In this document: positions 5,052 to 12,959 of the stretch, piece by piece | Numbering within the stretch: position 1 is the stretch's first letter | How the letters are laid out: each line of letters opens with the position of its first letter | Source: JAKVJE01 sp047722305 | Lineage (GTDB): Bacteria > Actinomycetota > Actinomycetes > Actinomycetales > Microbacteriaceae | NCBI GenBank assembly: GCA_047722305.1 | Contig: JBDNYM010000036.1 | Location: 1 to 25,351 of the forward strand | Direction of reading: 5' to 3' | Length of the DNA: 25,351 nucleotides | Program-made: the position numbers and the translations under genes | Notes under the pieces: model-generated | Seen by the model: the letters and a program-made list of their open reading frames with translations, nothing else | Databases searched by the model: none | What the model was told of the DNA's origin: nothing

Positions 5052-5993
5052 GTGAAATCAACGAGTACCGCGTCCCCGGCGCGGACGGGCTTCGCCTACG
5101 GGCTCGGGGCCCACGTCGTCTGGGGCATCCTGCCGCTGTTCTTCCTGTCGCTGGCGCCGGCGGGCGCGTGGGAGATCGTCGCCTGGCGGGTGGTCTTCTC
5201 CGTCGCCCTGTGCGCGATCCTGCTGACCGCCACGCATGCGTGGCACGGGTTCGCCGCGATCTGGCGCGACCGGCGCCTGCGGGCCGCGTTCGTGGTCGCG
5301 GCGCTGCTCATCTACGGCAACTGGCAGACGTACGTGCTGGCCGCCACCAGCGGACACGTGGTCGATTCAGCGCTCGGCTACTTCATCAACCCGGTGTTCA
5401 CGGTGCTGCTGGGCGTCTTCGTGCTGCACGAGCGGCTGCGGCCCATGCAATGGGTGTCGGTGGCGCTGAGCACGATCGCCATCGTGATCATCACCGTCGA
5501 TGAGGGGCACGTCCCCTGGATCGCCCTCATCCTGGCCGGCACGTTCGGCGTCTACGGTCTGGTCAAGAACCGGGTGGGGGTCAGCACGGACGCTCTCACC
5601 GGCCTGGCGGTGGAGACCACGGCACTCTTCCCGGTTGCGATCGTGGTGCTGGTCGCGGTGCAGCTCACCGGCGGCATCACGTTCGCCGCGAACGGCATCG
5701 GCCACGCCCTCATGCTGATGCTGGCGGGTCCGATGACCACCGTGCCGCTGATCCTGTTCGCCGCGGCCGCCCGTCGCCTGCCGCTGACGTGGACGGGGTT
5801 CTTGCAGTACGCATCGCCGACCATCCAGTTTCTGATCGGGGTGCTGGTGCTGCACGAGGCGATGCCGGTGTCGCGCTGGATCGGTTTCGTGATCGTGTGG
5901 GCCGGGCTGGCGCTGCTCATCGCCGACTCCGCGGTCGCGGCGGGTCGTCGGCACCGGGCGCCGGCCGGTGAGGTCAGAGCCCGAACACGTTGA
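5052..5993 (+). CDS. rarD: RarD-type EamA/DMT permease
   Basis: Integral membrane protein with ten predicted helices in two EamA halves. The N-terminus has G-x-x-A-H-x-x-W-G-x-(L/I)-P-L-(F/Y)-F, followed by E-I-x-x-W-R and later LGYFINPVFTVLLGVFVLHERL, all typical of RarD ('chloramphenicol-sensitive protein'), whose physiological substrate is unsettled. Start choice: GTG 5052 has GAAGG (5039-5043) at 8-nt spacing; ATG 5037 is five codons earlier but its AAGG is only 2 nt away, and GTG 5013 would overlap the toxin. The 3' end overlaps the convergent VKOR gene by 20 nt. G+C returns to the high background from this gene onward, marking the right edge of the low-GC toxin-antitoxin island. Confidence 0.9.
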   Translation: MKSTSTASPARTGFAYGLGAHVVWGILPLFFLSLAPAGAWEIVAWRVVFSVALCAILLTATHAWHGFAAIWRDRRLRAAFVVAALLIYGNWQTYVLAATSGHVVDSALGYFINPVFTVLLGVFVLHERLRPMQWVSVALSTIAIVIITVDEGHVPWIALILAGTFGVYGLVKNRVGVSTDALTGLAVETTALFPVAIVVLVAVQLTGGITFAANGIGHALMLMLAGPMTTVPLILFAAAARRLPLTWTGFLQYASPTIQFLIGVLVLHEAMPVSRWIGFVIVWAGLALLIADSAVAAGRRHRAPAGEVRARTR

Positions 5994-6567
5994 ACACGAG
6001 CTGGAACAGCAGCAGCGCCAGCAGCAGCTCGGCGATGGCGATCACCCACCACCACGACAGCAGGAACGCTCCGGCCCGGCGCGTCCAGGGCGCGTCCCCC
6101 CAGGCCCCCGCGCGCAGCGTCCATCCCGCCGTAAAGAGGAACATCGGGATGGTGGCGCACCACACCACCTCGCAGTTCGGGCACAGCACGTGCGACACGG
6201 TCAGCGTGAAGAATTGGAAGAACAGCACCAGCCCGGTCGCGCCGGCCAGCGCCGCCGTGAACGCGCGCCAGAACCAGAACGGGAACCGCGTCCCGCCGAG
6301 CGACGCGACGCCGATCACCACCGGGATGGTGAAGCACACCAGCCCGACCAGCGAGTTCGGGATGCCCAGCAGATTGCCCATCGGGCTGGCCTGGTTCGGG
6401 GAGCACGAGATCGTGGAGCTGAGATCGCAGCTGATCAACGGCGTCTGCCGGCGCAGCTCGGCCAGGTACTCGAGCACCAGGATGAAGGCGGCGGTCCAGG
6501 CGGCCCCGCCGCCGATGAGCCAGACCAGGCCGCCGGCGCGGGTGCTGGGAGCATGTTTCGCGGACAT
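5974..6567 (-). CDS. vitamin K epoxide reductase (VKOR) family membrane oxidoreductase
   Basis: A 197-aa protein with about five membrane segments. The loop cysteines Cys47 and Cys55 (SCDLSSTISC) and the quinone-proximal CPNC motif (Cys128, Cys131) are all present, with the conserved Ser/Pro region GIPNSLVGL between them. In actinobacteria VKOR homologues replace DsbB: they reoxidise a DsbA-like thiol oxidase outside the membrane and pass electrons to quinone, supporting disulfide formation in exported proteins. No DsbA-like partner is fused or adjacent, although fused thioredoxin domains are common in other lineages. ATG 6567 is preceded by TAAGCT and 7 nt, a leaderless arrangement; no ribosome-binding site is seen. 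It is divergent from the FKBP gene and convergent with rarD. Confidence 0.93.
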   Translation of the reverse strand: MSAKHAPSTRAGGLVWLIGGGAAWTAAFILVLEYLAELRRQTPLISCDLSSTISCSPNQASPMGNLLGIPNSLVGLVCFTIPVVIGVASLGGTRFPFWFWRAFTAALAGATGLVLFFQFFTLTVSHVLCPNCEVVWCATIPMFLFTAGWTLRAGAWGDAPWTRRAGAFLLSWWWVIAIAELLLALLLFQLVFNVFGL

Positions 6568-6574
6568 CCCCGTC

Positions 6575-6580
6575 AGCTTA
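6575..6580 (-). promoter_or_regulatory. leaderless-type -10 box for the VKOR gene
   Basis: On the minus strand TAAGCT is followed by GACGGGG and then ATG (7-nt spacing). With only 36 nt between the divergent VKOR and FKBP start codons there is little room for a 5' UTR on either side. On the plus strand the less convincing GAAACT (6592-6597) stands 6 nt before the FKBP ATG. Confidence 0.45.
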
Positions 6581-6603
6581 GCGAGATATGCGAAACTGAA
6601 CGG

Positions 6604-6969
6604 ATGAGCATCGAGAAACCAGAGATCGACTTCCAGCCCGGCCCCGCCCCCACCCTCCTCGAGATCGACGACATCACCGTCGGCGACGGGGACGAGGCGC
6701 AGCTCTCGTCCACCGTCACCGTCCACTATCTGGGCGTCGGGTTCGAGACGGGGGAGGAGTTCGATTCGTCCTGGTCGCGGGGCGAGCCGGCGACGTTCCC
6801 GCTGCGCAGCCTGATCCCCGGCTGGAAACTCGGCATCAAGGGCATGAAGGTGGGCGGCCGTCGCCAGCTCATCGTGCCGCCGCACCTGGCCTACGGGCCC
6901 GCCGGCAGCGGCCACCCGCTGGCCGGTCAGACGCTGGTGTTCGTCATCGACCTGCTGGGCGTCGCGTAG
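6604..6969 (+). CDS. FKBP-type peptidyl-prolyl cis-trans isomerase
   Basis: A 121-aa single-domain FKBP that speeds cis-trans isomerisation of prolyl bonds during folding. The fold motifs appear in order: VTVHYLGV, FDSSW, F-P-L near residue 60, LIPGWKLGIKGMKVGGRRQLIVPPHLAYG (the flap and active-site Trp), and a final VFVIDLLGV strand. There is no signal peptide or lipobox, so it acts in the cytoplasm, unlike the secreted FKBPs often found in actinobacteria. No clear ribosome-binding site precedes ATG 6604; a GAAACT box 6 nt upstream hints at leaderless expression. The 3' end overlaps the convergent DUF5684-like gene by 26 nt. Confidence 0.95.
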   Translation: MSIEKPEIDFQPGPAPTLLEIDDITVGDGDEAQLSSTVTVHYLGVGFETGEEFDSSWSRGEPATFPLRSLIPGWKLGIKGMKVGGRRQLIVPPHLAYGPAGSGHPLAGQTLVFVIDLLGVA

Positions 6970-7519
6970 GGGCGCCCCAGAACCGGGGCCCGGTGGCGAG
7001 CTCGGGCCGGAAGTACTGCGAACGGCGGAACCCGAGCAGCGCCGCCCACACCGGCTCGATCACCACCGCGAAGACCGTCCACCAGGGCGAGCGCTTGCCG
7101 AAGCCGCGGTTGATGGTGATGAACGCGAACACGCTCGGGATGAGCAGGATGAGCTGCGCCAGCGTGCCGAGCCCGATCAGGATGTCGATCGACGGCGTCA
7201 GGCTGAGCGTCAGCGGGCCGGTGGGCGAGAAACCCGAGAAGACGTTCGCGGTGGCGAGCGTGGTCATCGCCAGCGCATCGGCCGCGATGGGCACCACCGC
7301 CAGCAGCGCCCACCAGCCGTTCTGCCCGCCGGCGTCCAGCACCACCCAGTCTCGGTAGACCGGGATCCAGGCGCCCCAGGGGCGCGGGTGGCCGGCCTTG
7401 CGCAGCATCAGCATCAGCGCGGTAGACGCGAAGATGTACCAGAGCAGCAGCAGCACGAAGACCAGCAGCGTCACGACCACGGTCAGGATCACCAGCAGGG
7501 TGCCGCCCACCACGTTCAT
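6944..7519 (-). CDS. DUF5684-like multi-pass membrane protein
   Basis: A 191-aa membrane protein with about five hydrophobic segments. It has the pattern K-A-G-x-P-x-P-W-G-A-W-I-P-V-Y-R-D near residues 41-57, then NGWWALLAVVPI, a late F-x-T-I-N-R-G-F-G-K motif and G-F-R-R-S-Q-Y at the end of the last helix, which together resemble DUF5684 proteins of actinobacteria (a family of unknown function, sometimes fused to signal-peptidase-like proteins). ATG 7519 follows GGGAGG at 7 nt on the minus strand. The downstream end overlaps the FKBP gene. Nothing in the context gives a function. It stands 19 nt downstream of sufU in the same direction and could be read with the suf operon. Confidence 0.7.
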   Translation of the reverse strand: MNVVGGTLLVILTVVVTLLVFVLLLLWYIFASTALMLMLRKAGHPRPWGAWIPVYRDWVVLDAGGQNGWWALLAVVPIAADALAMTTLATANVFSGFSPTGPLTLSLTPSIDILIGLGTLAQLILLIPSVFAFITINRGFGKRSPWWTVFAVVIEPVWAALLGFRRSQYFRPELATGPRFWGAPTRRPAGR

Positions 7520-7538
7520 CCGTTCGCCTCCCGCCCGC

Positions 7539-8036
7539 TCAGCAGTGCGCGGCGCCGGCGGACTGGCGCCCCCGGGCGTGGTCGGTGTCGCCGCCGGCCG
7601 CGACGGCCTGGGCGAGGGCGGCCTCGAAGGCCACCCACGACATCATGGCGCATTTGACCCGCATGATGAATCGGCTGACCCCGTTGAGCGCCACTGCGTC
7701 TTCGAAGTCGTCTTCGTCGAGTTCGAGGGCGCCGCGCGAGCGCATCACCGCCCGGAACTGCTCGATGCGGGCCCGAGCCGTCTCCACATCCCACCCGACG
7801 GCCAGCTGCGACAGGATGGAGGCGCTCGCCATGGAGATGGTGCAGCCGTCGCCCTCCCAGCGCAGGTCGGAGACCACGCCGTGGTCGAGGTCCACCTGCA
7901 CGGTGATCTCGTCGCCACAGGTGGGGTTGACCTGGTGGGAGCTGCCGTCGGCGCGCGCGGACGTGCCCTCGCCGGCGCGCTCGCGGGCCTGCTCGAGGAT
8001 GATGGTCTGGTAGAGGCTGTCGAGTCCGCTGCTCAT
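7539..8036 (-). CDS. sufU: SufU, zinc-dependent sulfurtransferase for Fe-S assembly
   Basis: A 165-aa NifU-N/IscU-fold protein. Conserved residues are Cys40 and Asp42 (NPTCGDE), Cys65 (EGDGCTIS) and Cys128 (RVKCAMMSW), almost the numbering of Bacillus SufU (Cys41/Asp43/Cys66/Cys128), where they bind Zn and accept persulfide from SufS. The insertion after the second Cys that separates SufU from IscU is present (about 20 residues, ELDEDDFEDAVALNGVS). The role is therefore sulfur transfer in Fe-S cluster assembly in the cytosol. ATG 8036 overlaps the sufS stop by 4 nt, so SufS and SufU are made together. The C-terminal tail of about 20 residues is polar and probably disordered, ending in His-Cys. 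Confidence 0.95.
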   Translation of the reverse strand: MSSGLDSLYQTIILEQARERAGEGTSARADGSSHQVNPTCGDEITVQVDLDHGVVSDLRWEGDGCTISMASASILSQLAVGWDVETARARIEQFRAVMRSRGALELDEDDFEDAVALNGVSRFIMRVKCAMMSWVAFEAALAQAVAAGGDTDHARGRQSAGAAHC

Positions 8037-9340
8037 GCGGCCACCCCGAAATACGACCGGACGCCGCTCAGGGCGTCCAGGAAGGCGTCCACCTCGGCGG
8101 TGGTGGTGTACAGGTAGGTGCTGGCCCGGGTGGAGGCGGTGACGCCGTAGCGTCGGTGGGCCGGCTGGGCGCAGTGGTGACCGACGCGCACGGCGATGCC
8201 GGCGGCGTCGAGCAGCTGCCCGACGTCGTGGGCGTGCACGCCGTCGACGTCGACGCTGACCAGGCCGGTGCGTGGCTGTCCCGCCGCGGGGCCGAGCAGG
8301 CGCACGCCGGGGATGTCGGCGACGCCGTGGGCGAGCCGAGCGCCGAGTGCGGCCTCCCAGCCCGAGATCCGTTCGAGCCCGACGCGTCGCAGGTAGTCGA
8401 CGGCGGCCGAGAGCCCGACGACCTGCTCGGTCATCTGCGTGCCGCCCTCGAAGCGCTCGGGGGGGTCGATGAACTCGGTGCGCTCCATGGTGACCGTGGT
8501 GATGGTCGATCCGCCAGTCAAGAAGGGCGGCATGGCCTCCAGCAGCTCGCGGCGCCCGTAGGCGCAGCCGACTCCGGTGGGGCCGAGCATCTTGTGCCCG
8601 CTGAACGCGGCGAAGTCGACGCCCAGCGCGTGCAGGTCGAGGGGGAGGTGCGGCGCGGACTGGCAGGCGTCGAGGACGGTGTACGCCCCCACCTGGCGGG
8701 CGCGGGCCACCAGCGCGGGGACGTCGGCGATATAGCCGAGCACGTTGGAGGCGTGGGCGAAGGCCAGCACCCGGGTGCGATCGGTGACGATCTCGTCGAT
8801 CCGGCCGAGGTCGAGCTGGCCGTCGTCGCCAAGCGGGATCCAGCGCAGGGCGGCGCCGGTGTGGGCGGCCACCTCCTGCCAGGGGACGATGTTGGAGTGG
8901 TGCTCGCCCTCGGTGATCACGATCTCGTCGCCGGGGCCGAGCGCGAAGCGTCGGGCCGCGTGGCCGCCGCGGCCGGCGGTGGCGTTGACGAAGGCGCTCG
9001 CGATGAGATTCAGGCCCTCGGTGGCGTTCTTGGTCCAGACGATCTCGCCCGCATCCGCCCCCACGAAGTCGGCCACGTTGGCGCGAGCCTGCTCGAAGAG
9101 GTCGGTGGACTCGGCGGCCAGCGTGTGGGCTCCCCGGTGCACCGACCCGTTGTGCACGGTGTCGTAGTCGCGCAGGGCGTCGAGCACCTGCCGCGGCCGC
9201 TGGGAGGTGGCCCCGGTGTCGAGGTAGACGAGCTGGTGCCCGTTGATGCGGCGCTGCAGGATGGGGAAGTCCTCCCGGAGGCGGGAGACTTCTGCGTCGG
9301 TGAGCGCCGTGGCGGTGGGCGTGGTCGCGGAGAACGTCAT
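8033..9340 (-). CDS. sufS: SufS cysteine desulfurase
   Basis: PLP enzyme of 435 aa (class II desulfurase) that takes sulfur from L-cysteine and hands it to SufU. The PLP-binding motif is SGHKMLGPTG with Lys250, preceded by the aspartate strand VLDACQSAPH. The catalytic cysteine is Cys390 in VGHHCAQPAHRRYGV, the short class-II loop. Other family blocks are TKNATEGLNL and GEHHSNIVPWQ. An Ala/Gly/Arg-rich insertion of about 15 residues lies before GPGDEI, as is common in actinobacterial SufS. ATG 9340 overlaps the upstream stop by 4 nt and the stop overlaps the sufU start by 4 nt. SufB, SufC, SufD and a SufR-type regulator are not in the window. Confidence 0.96.
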   Translation of the reverse strand: MTFSATTPTATALTDAEVSRLREDFPILQRRINGHQLVYLDTGATSQRPRQVLDALRDYDTVHNGSVHRGAHTLAAESTDLFEQARANVADFVGADAGEIVWTKNATEGLNLIASAFVNATAGRGGHAARRFALGPGDEIVITEGEHHSNIVPWQEVAAHTGAALRWIPLGDDGQLDLGRIDEIVTDRTRVLAFAHASNVLGYIADVPALVARARQVGAYTVLDACQSAPHLPLDLHALGVDFAAFSGHKMLGPTGVGCAYGRRELLEAMPPFLTGGSTITTVTMERTEFIDPPERFEGGTQMTEQVVGLSAAVDYLRRVGLERISGWEAALGARLAHGVADIPGVRLLGPAAGQPRTGLVSVDVDGVHAHDVGQLLDAAGIAVRVGHHCAQPAHRRYGVTASTRASTYLYTTTAEVDAFLDALSGVRSYFGVAA

Positions 9341-9645
9341 TCGGCCGCCAGGTCGTCCTCGACGCGCTGGACCTTCTCGGTCAGCTGGTTAGCGTCGTAC
9401 CCGCGCCGGATGTCGCATTTGATGACCAGCGAGACGCGGTCCGAGAATTCCTCGACCGCCTCGGTGGCCTGCTTGATGACGGCGAAGATCTGGTCCCATT
9501 CGCCCTCGATGGTGGTGAACATCGAGGTGGTCTCGTTGGGGAGGCCGGACTCCCGGACGATCTTCACGGCGCGCGCGACGGCGTGGTGGACAGACCCGGT
9601 GGGATCGGCTGGGGTGCTGGGTGCGACGGAGAATGCGGCGAGCAT
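9337..9645 (-). CDS. thiamine-binding protein, MTH1187/YkoF-type (DUF77)
   Basis: A 102-aa protein beginning MLAAFSVAP and containing VHHAVARAVKIVRESGLP, TTIEGEWDQIF and RVSLVIKCDIRRG, the strand-helix-strand pattern of the MTH1187 family. Some members bind thiamine or a related pyrimidine compound; the physiological role is not settled. ATG 9645 has a strong ribosome-binding site (GGGAGGAAACACC immediately upstream on the minus strand), so it starts the operon. Its stop overlaps the sufS start by 4 nt. Linkage to sufS-sufU suggests a link to sulfur trafficking (thiamine and its thiazole need sulfur from a desulfurase), which is inference. Confidence 0.85.
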   Translation of the reverse strand: MLAAFSVAPSTPADPTGSVHHAVARAVKIVRESGLPNETTSMFTTIEGEWDQIFAVIKQATEAVEEFSDRVSLVIKCDIRRGYDANQLTEKVQRVEDDLAAE

Positions 9646-9675
9646 GGTGTTTCCTCCCGAAATGGACTTCCCTCC

Positions 9676-9681
9676 ATAGTA
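9676..9681 (-). promoter_or_regulatory. possible -10 box of the MTH1187-sufS-sufU operon
   Basis: On the minus strand TACTAT lies 30 nt before ATG 9645, giving a leader of about 24 nt that carries the ribosome-binding site. No good -35 is seen. The 98-nt divergent gap to the hydrolase gene is otherwise GC-rich, and no Rrf2/SufR-like operator could be recognised. Confidence 0.35.
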
Positions 9682-9743
9682 GGGCGGCGGTGCCGGTGAC
9701 GTACCCTGACGTCTGAAAGACAGATGCCAGCGGAGGAGGCCGG

Positions 9744-10559
9744 ATGGACCGCGTGCAGGGATACGCCGAGAGTGCACTCGACGGGGTGCGGACGCATTAC
9801 CAGGTGTTTCCCGGGGACGGGTCACCGGTGGTGCTCGTACACGGGTCGGCCCTCTCCGGGGCGTCATGGCGGGGCCTCGGGTACGTGCGCGGTCTGCAGC
9901 GCGCCGGCCATCGGGTCGTGATCTACGACGTCCGCGGCCACGGCCGCAGCGACGGCCCCACCGATCCGGCCGCCTACGACGACGCGCACTTCGTCTCCGA
10001 CTTCGAGGCCGTCGCCGATGCGGTGGGCCTGGCCCGCACTCACGTGATGGGCTACTCGTTCGGGGCGCGACTGGCCCTGCAGCTGGCCGTGCTGCACTCG
10101 CCACGGCTGATCGGCTTCGTGGAGCTGGCCGGGTCGCCGGCCGCGGCCGCCGGCGAGGTGCACTCGGTGTTCCCGGAGCCGGTGGTGGCCCGCCTGCGCG
10201 CCGACGACATCCACGGGTTCGTGACCAGCTGGGAGGAGTACCTGGGGGCCCCCATCGACGCCGGTACCCGGCAGGCGCTGCTGGCCAACCACGCCGCCTC
10301 GCTGGGCGCGTTCTTCGACGGGCTGAGCCGGAAGGGCGCGACCTCGGAGGACCTGCTGCGCGGTATCGAGGCGCCGAGCCTCTGGATCGCGGGCACGGAG
10401 GACCACCCGCGCTTCGAGGCCTCCCAGCGCACCGCCGAGCTGCTGGGCGCTCCGTTCGTGCCGCTGCCCGGGCGCACGCACGCGAACACGATGTTCCCGG
10501 CCCAGCCGGTGCTGGACGCGGTGGTCCCGTTCCTGGACCGGGTCGATGCCGAGGCCTGA
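9744..10559 (+). CDS. alpha/beta hydrolase
   Basis: A 271-aa soluble hydrolase. The fold landmarks are the oxyanion motif VLVHGSALSG (residues about 30-39), DVRGHGRSDGP, the nucleophile elbow GYSFGA with Ser105, the acid Asp220 (GTEDHPRF) and the base His246 (GRTHANT). Triad and spacing fit the esterase/haloperoxidase/lactonase superfamily, but no substrate can be assigned. ATG 9744 is preceded by GGAGGAGG at about 4-5 nt, a strong Shine-Dalgarno sequence. There is no signal peptide, so it is cytoplasmic. It lies alone between the divergent suf operon and the convergent MFS gene. Confidence 0.9.
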   Translation: MDRVQGYAESALDGVRTHYQVFPGDGSPVVLVHGSALSGASWRGLGYVRGLQRAGHRVVIYDVRGHGRSDGPTDPAAYDDAHFVSDFEAVADAVGLARTHVMGYSFGARLALQLAVLHSPRLIGFVELAGSPAAAAGEVHSVFPEPVVARLRADDIHGFVTSWEEYLGAPIDAGTRQALLANHAASLGAFFDGLSRKGATSEDLLRGIEAPSLWIAGTEDHPRFEASQRTAELLGAPFVPLPGRTHANTMFPAQPVLDAVVPFLDRVDAEA

Positions 10560-10584
10560 ACGGGCCTGCCCGCCTTCCTGATCG

Positions 10585-11841
10585 TCAGTGCGTGTCGGGA
10601 CGCTGCGCGGCGGGACGCTCCCGCAGCACCTGTGACACCGTCACTGCGGCGATGGCCACGCAGACGACCACCAGGACGACCACGCCCGGCCAGCCGCCGG
10701 CGTGGAACCAGTAGCCGGCGAACCAGCCCAGCACGCTGGAGCCGGTGTAGTAGAAGAGGTTGTACAGCGAGCTCGCCTGGGCACGGCCGGTCTGGTGGCG
10801 CACCCCGACCCAGCCCGAGCAGATCGAGTGGGTGCCGAAGAACCCGGCCGTGAAGATCAGCAGCCCCACGAAGATCAGCCACAGGGGGCCGGCCAGGGTG
10901 ATGAGGGTCCCGGCCGCCATCGTCCCGGCCGCCACCAGCAGCACCGGCAGCCGGCCGTACTGCTCGGCCGCCCGCCCCGCGAACGGCGAGGTGATGGTGC
11001 CGATCAGGAAGGTCACGAACAGCAGGCTGACCACCTCGATCGGCAGGTGGTAGGGGGCGTGGGTGAGTCGGAAGCCCAGGTAGTTGTACACGGCCACGAA
11101 CGAGCCCATGTACATGAATCCCTGCAGGTAGAGCGTCATCTGCCCGGGGTCGCGGAGGTTCTCCATGATGCGCTGCCAGGCGGTGGTGGTCGGCATGAGC
11201 TCGGGTGGGCGCTGGCGCAGCGGGACGAAGCCGCGGGCGCGCGGGATGAGCACGATGAACAGCGCCACGGCGATCGCGCACATGACGACCACGGCCATCA
11301 CGCCCAGCCGCCAGGACCCCGTCCAGCCGCTGACGATGCCCGACAGGACCCGCCCCACCAGGCCGCCCACCGAGTTGCCCGACACGAAGATCGCGGCGGC
11401 GCTGGCGATGTGCCGGTGGTCGAGTTCTTCCGAGAGGAAGGCGACGGCCACGCCTGGCACGCCGCCGAGGGCGGCGCCCTCGAGGATGCGCGCCGCCACC
11501 AGCAGCCAGATGCTCGGTGCGAGCAGGCCGATCAGCCCGAACACGGTCGCCGAGATCAGCGAGACGGTCATGGCCTGCACCCGCCCGTACCGGTCGGCGA
11601 TGGCCGCCCAGAAGAGCACCGCGATCGCCATCCCGATCGTGGCGCCCGACACCGTGAGGGCCGAGGTGGGGGCGGAGACGCCGAACTCATCGGCGATGGC
11701 CGGCAGCACCGACTGCGTGGAGTACAGCTGGGCGAACGTCGCCAGCCCGGAGAAGAACAGGCTGACCAGGATGCGGCGGTATTCGGGGCTGCCCTGCGGG
11801 TGCCCCGCCCAGGGCGGAGGCGCGGGAGCGGAGGCGGTCAT
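10585..11841 (-). CDS. MFS transporter, YnfM-like drug/arabinose-efflux group
   Basis: A 418-aa membrane protein with 12 predicted helices. The N-terminal half contains the MFS motif-A-like ADRYGRVQAM after helix 2 and a conserved Arg in helix 4 (LVAARILEGAALGGVPGVAVAFLSEE), the pattern of antiporter-type exporters such as YnfM. The second half repeats it as FAGRAAEQYGRLPVL. It is probably a proton-coupled exporter of an unknown small molecule. ATG 11841 was chosen because GGGAGG lies about 5 nt upstream on the minus strand and the product then starts just before helix 1; the frame is open further upstream to 11979, but that extension is Arg/His-rich and unlike protein. It is divergent from the 2-hydroxyacid dehydrogenase gene and could share regulation with it. 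Confidence 0.9.
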   Translation of the reverse strand: MTASAPAPPPWAGHPQGSPEYRRILVSLFFSGLATFAQLYSTQSVLPAIADEFGVSAPTSALTVSGATIGMAIAVLFWAAIADRYGRVQAMTVSLISATVFGLIGLLAPSIWLLVAARILEGAALGGVPGVAVAFLSEELDHRHIASAAAIFVSGNSVGGLVGRVLSGIVSGWTGSWRLGVMAVVVMCAIAVALFIVLIPRARGFVPLRQRPPELMPTTTAWQRIMENLRDPGQMTLYLQGFMYMGSFVAVYNYLGFRLTHAPYHLPIEVVSLLFVTFLIGTITSPFAGRAAEQYGRLPVLLVAAGTMAAGTLITLAGPLWLIFVGLLIFTAGFFGTHSICSGWVGVRHQTGRAQASSLYNLFYYTGSSVLGWFAGYWFHAGGWPGVVVLVVVCVAIAAVTVSQVLRERPAAQRPDTH

Positions 11842-11954
11842 GGCCGCCTCCCGGGACGAGCTGCCGAGGCAGGCGCGGATGGCCCTCCGGCGGGTGCGGA
11901 CATGGGGTGGCGGAACCTTCGTGAACGGAAAAGCATGATGATGGTGTCTGCTGG

Positions 11955-11976
11955 GATAATACCGGTATCGATATCG
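11955..11976 (+). promoter_or_regulatory. putative promoter with palindromic operator for the dehydrogenase gene
   Basis: GATAAT (11955-11960) is a good -10 for the rightward dehydrogenase gene, 33 nt before its ATG. It overlaps a perfect palindrome ATACCGGTAT (11959-11968) followed by ATCGATATCG. Symmetric, AT-rich elements in the 152-nt gap between divergent MFS and dehydrogenase genes suggest a repressor site. The reverse complement offers TATTAT, a possible -10 for the MFS gene. Confidence 0.4.
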
Positions 11977-11993
11977 CACGGGAGGCGGCGGCC

Positions 11994-12959
11994 ATGGCGG
12001 ATGTGTACATAGTCCCAGACGCGGACACGCTGGAGCGCATCGGGGACGTCCCCGGGGCGGACATCCGGGTCTGGGACCTCAGCGTGGACCCCGAGGAGGC
12101 CGGCATCGACCCGGCCGCGGTGCGCGGCGTGCTGGTGCCGAACTACTTCTTCTCGCCCGACGGCTGGCGGCGGCTGCAGCAGCTCCCCGCCGTCCGGCTC
12201 GTGCAGCTGCCCTCGGCCGGATTCGAGCACGCGCTGCGGTTCATCCCGCCCCGGGCGGCGCTCGCCAACGGCGCCGGCGTGCACGACGCCGAGACCGCCG
12301 AGCATGCGGTCGGGCTGGCGCTCGCCTCGGTGCGGGGCCTCGACCGCGCCTTCGACGCGCAGCGCTCCGGGCGCTGGGCGCCGGAGCTGAGCCGCTCGTT
12401 CGTGGATCGGCGCGTCACCGTGGTCGGGTTCGGCCACATCGGGGAGGCGATCGTCTCGCGACTGCTGCCCTTCGAGGTCGGGATCGAGGTCGTCGCCCGG
12501 CGCGAGCGCGACGCCGTCGTGGACGGGCGCCCCATCCATGTGCGCCCGATCGACGAACTCGACGCCGTGCTGCCCGCCACCGACGTGCTGATTCTCATCC
12601 TGCCGCTCAACGACGCCAGCCGGGGGCTGATCGACGCCCGTCGCCTGGCGCTGCTGCCCGACGGCGCCCACGTGGTGAATGTCGCCCGGGGCGGCATCGT
12701 GGTCACCGACGATCTCACCGCCGAGGTGCGCCGCGGCCGCCTGTACGCCGCGCTCGACGTGACCGACCCGGAGCCGCTGCCCGCCGGGCATCCGCTGTGG
12801 CATCTGGCCGGCGCCATCATCACGCCGCACATCGGCGGGCTGACGGATGCGACGCCGCCCCGCGTCTCCCGCCTGTGGAAGCAGCAGATCGCCGCCCTGG
12901 TCCGGGGCGAGACCCCGATCAACCTGGTCGAGACCGGGACGGCCGGTCATGAGTCCTGA
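11994..12959 (+). CDS. D-isomer-specific 2-hydroxyacid dehydrogenase
   Basis: A 321-aa NAD(P)-dependent oxidoreductase of the D-2-hydroxyacid dehydrogenase family. The Rossmann motif VGFGHIGEAI is followed by VARR, and the catalytic triad is Arg232 (NVARGGIV), Glu260 (DPEPLP) and His279 (TPHIGG), in the usual order and spacing. No ACT or other C-terminal regulatory domain is present, so it is not a full SerA. It could reduce a 2-keto acid such as glyoxylate, hydroxypyruvate or phenylpyruvate; the neighbour chorismate mutase makes an aromatic keto acid conceivable, but this is weak inference. RBS GGGAGG (11980-11985) stands about 8 nt before ATG 11994. The stop overlaps the chorismate mutase start by 11 nt. 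Confidence 0.92.
   Translation: MADVYIVPDADTLERIGDVPGADIRVWDLSVDPEEAGIDPAAVRGVLVPNYFFSPDGWRRLQQLPAVRLVQLPSAGFEHALRFIPPRAALANGAGVHDAETAEHAVGLALASVRGLDRAFDAQRSGRWAPELSRSFVDRRVTVVGFGHIGEAIVSRLLPFEVGIEVVARRERDAVVDGRPIHVRPIDELDAVLPATDVLILILPLNDASRGLIDARRLALLPDGAHVVNVARGGIVVTDDLTAEVRRGRLYAALDVTDPEPLPAGHPLWHLAGAIITPHIGGLTDATPPRVSRLWKQQIAALVRGETPINLVETGTAGHES

Noticed and set aside
10560..10584. CGGGC-CT-GCCCG (10561-10572) as a terminator between the convergent hydrolase and MFS genes
   Set aside because: The 2-nt loop is too tight and there is no T-run, so it cannot be supported.
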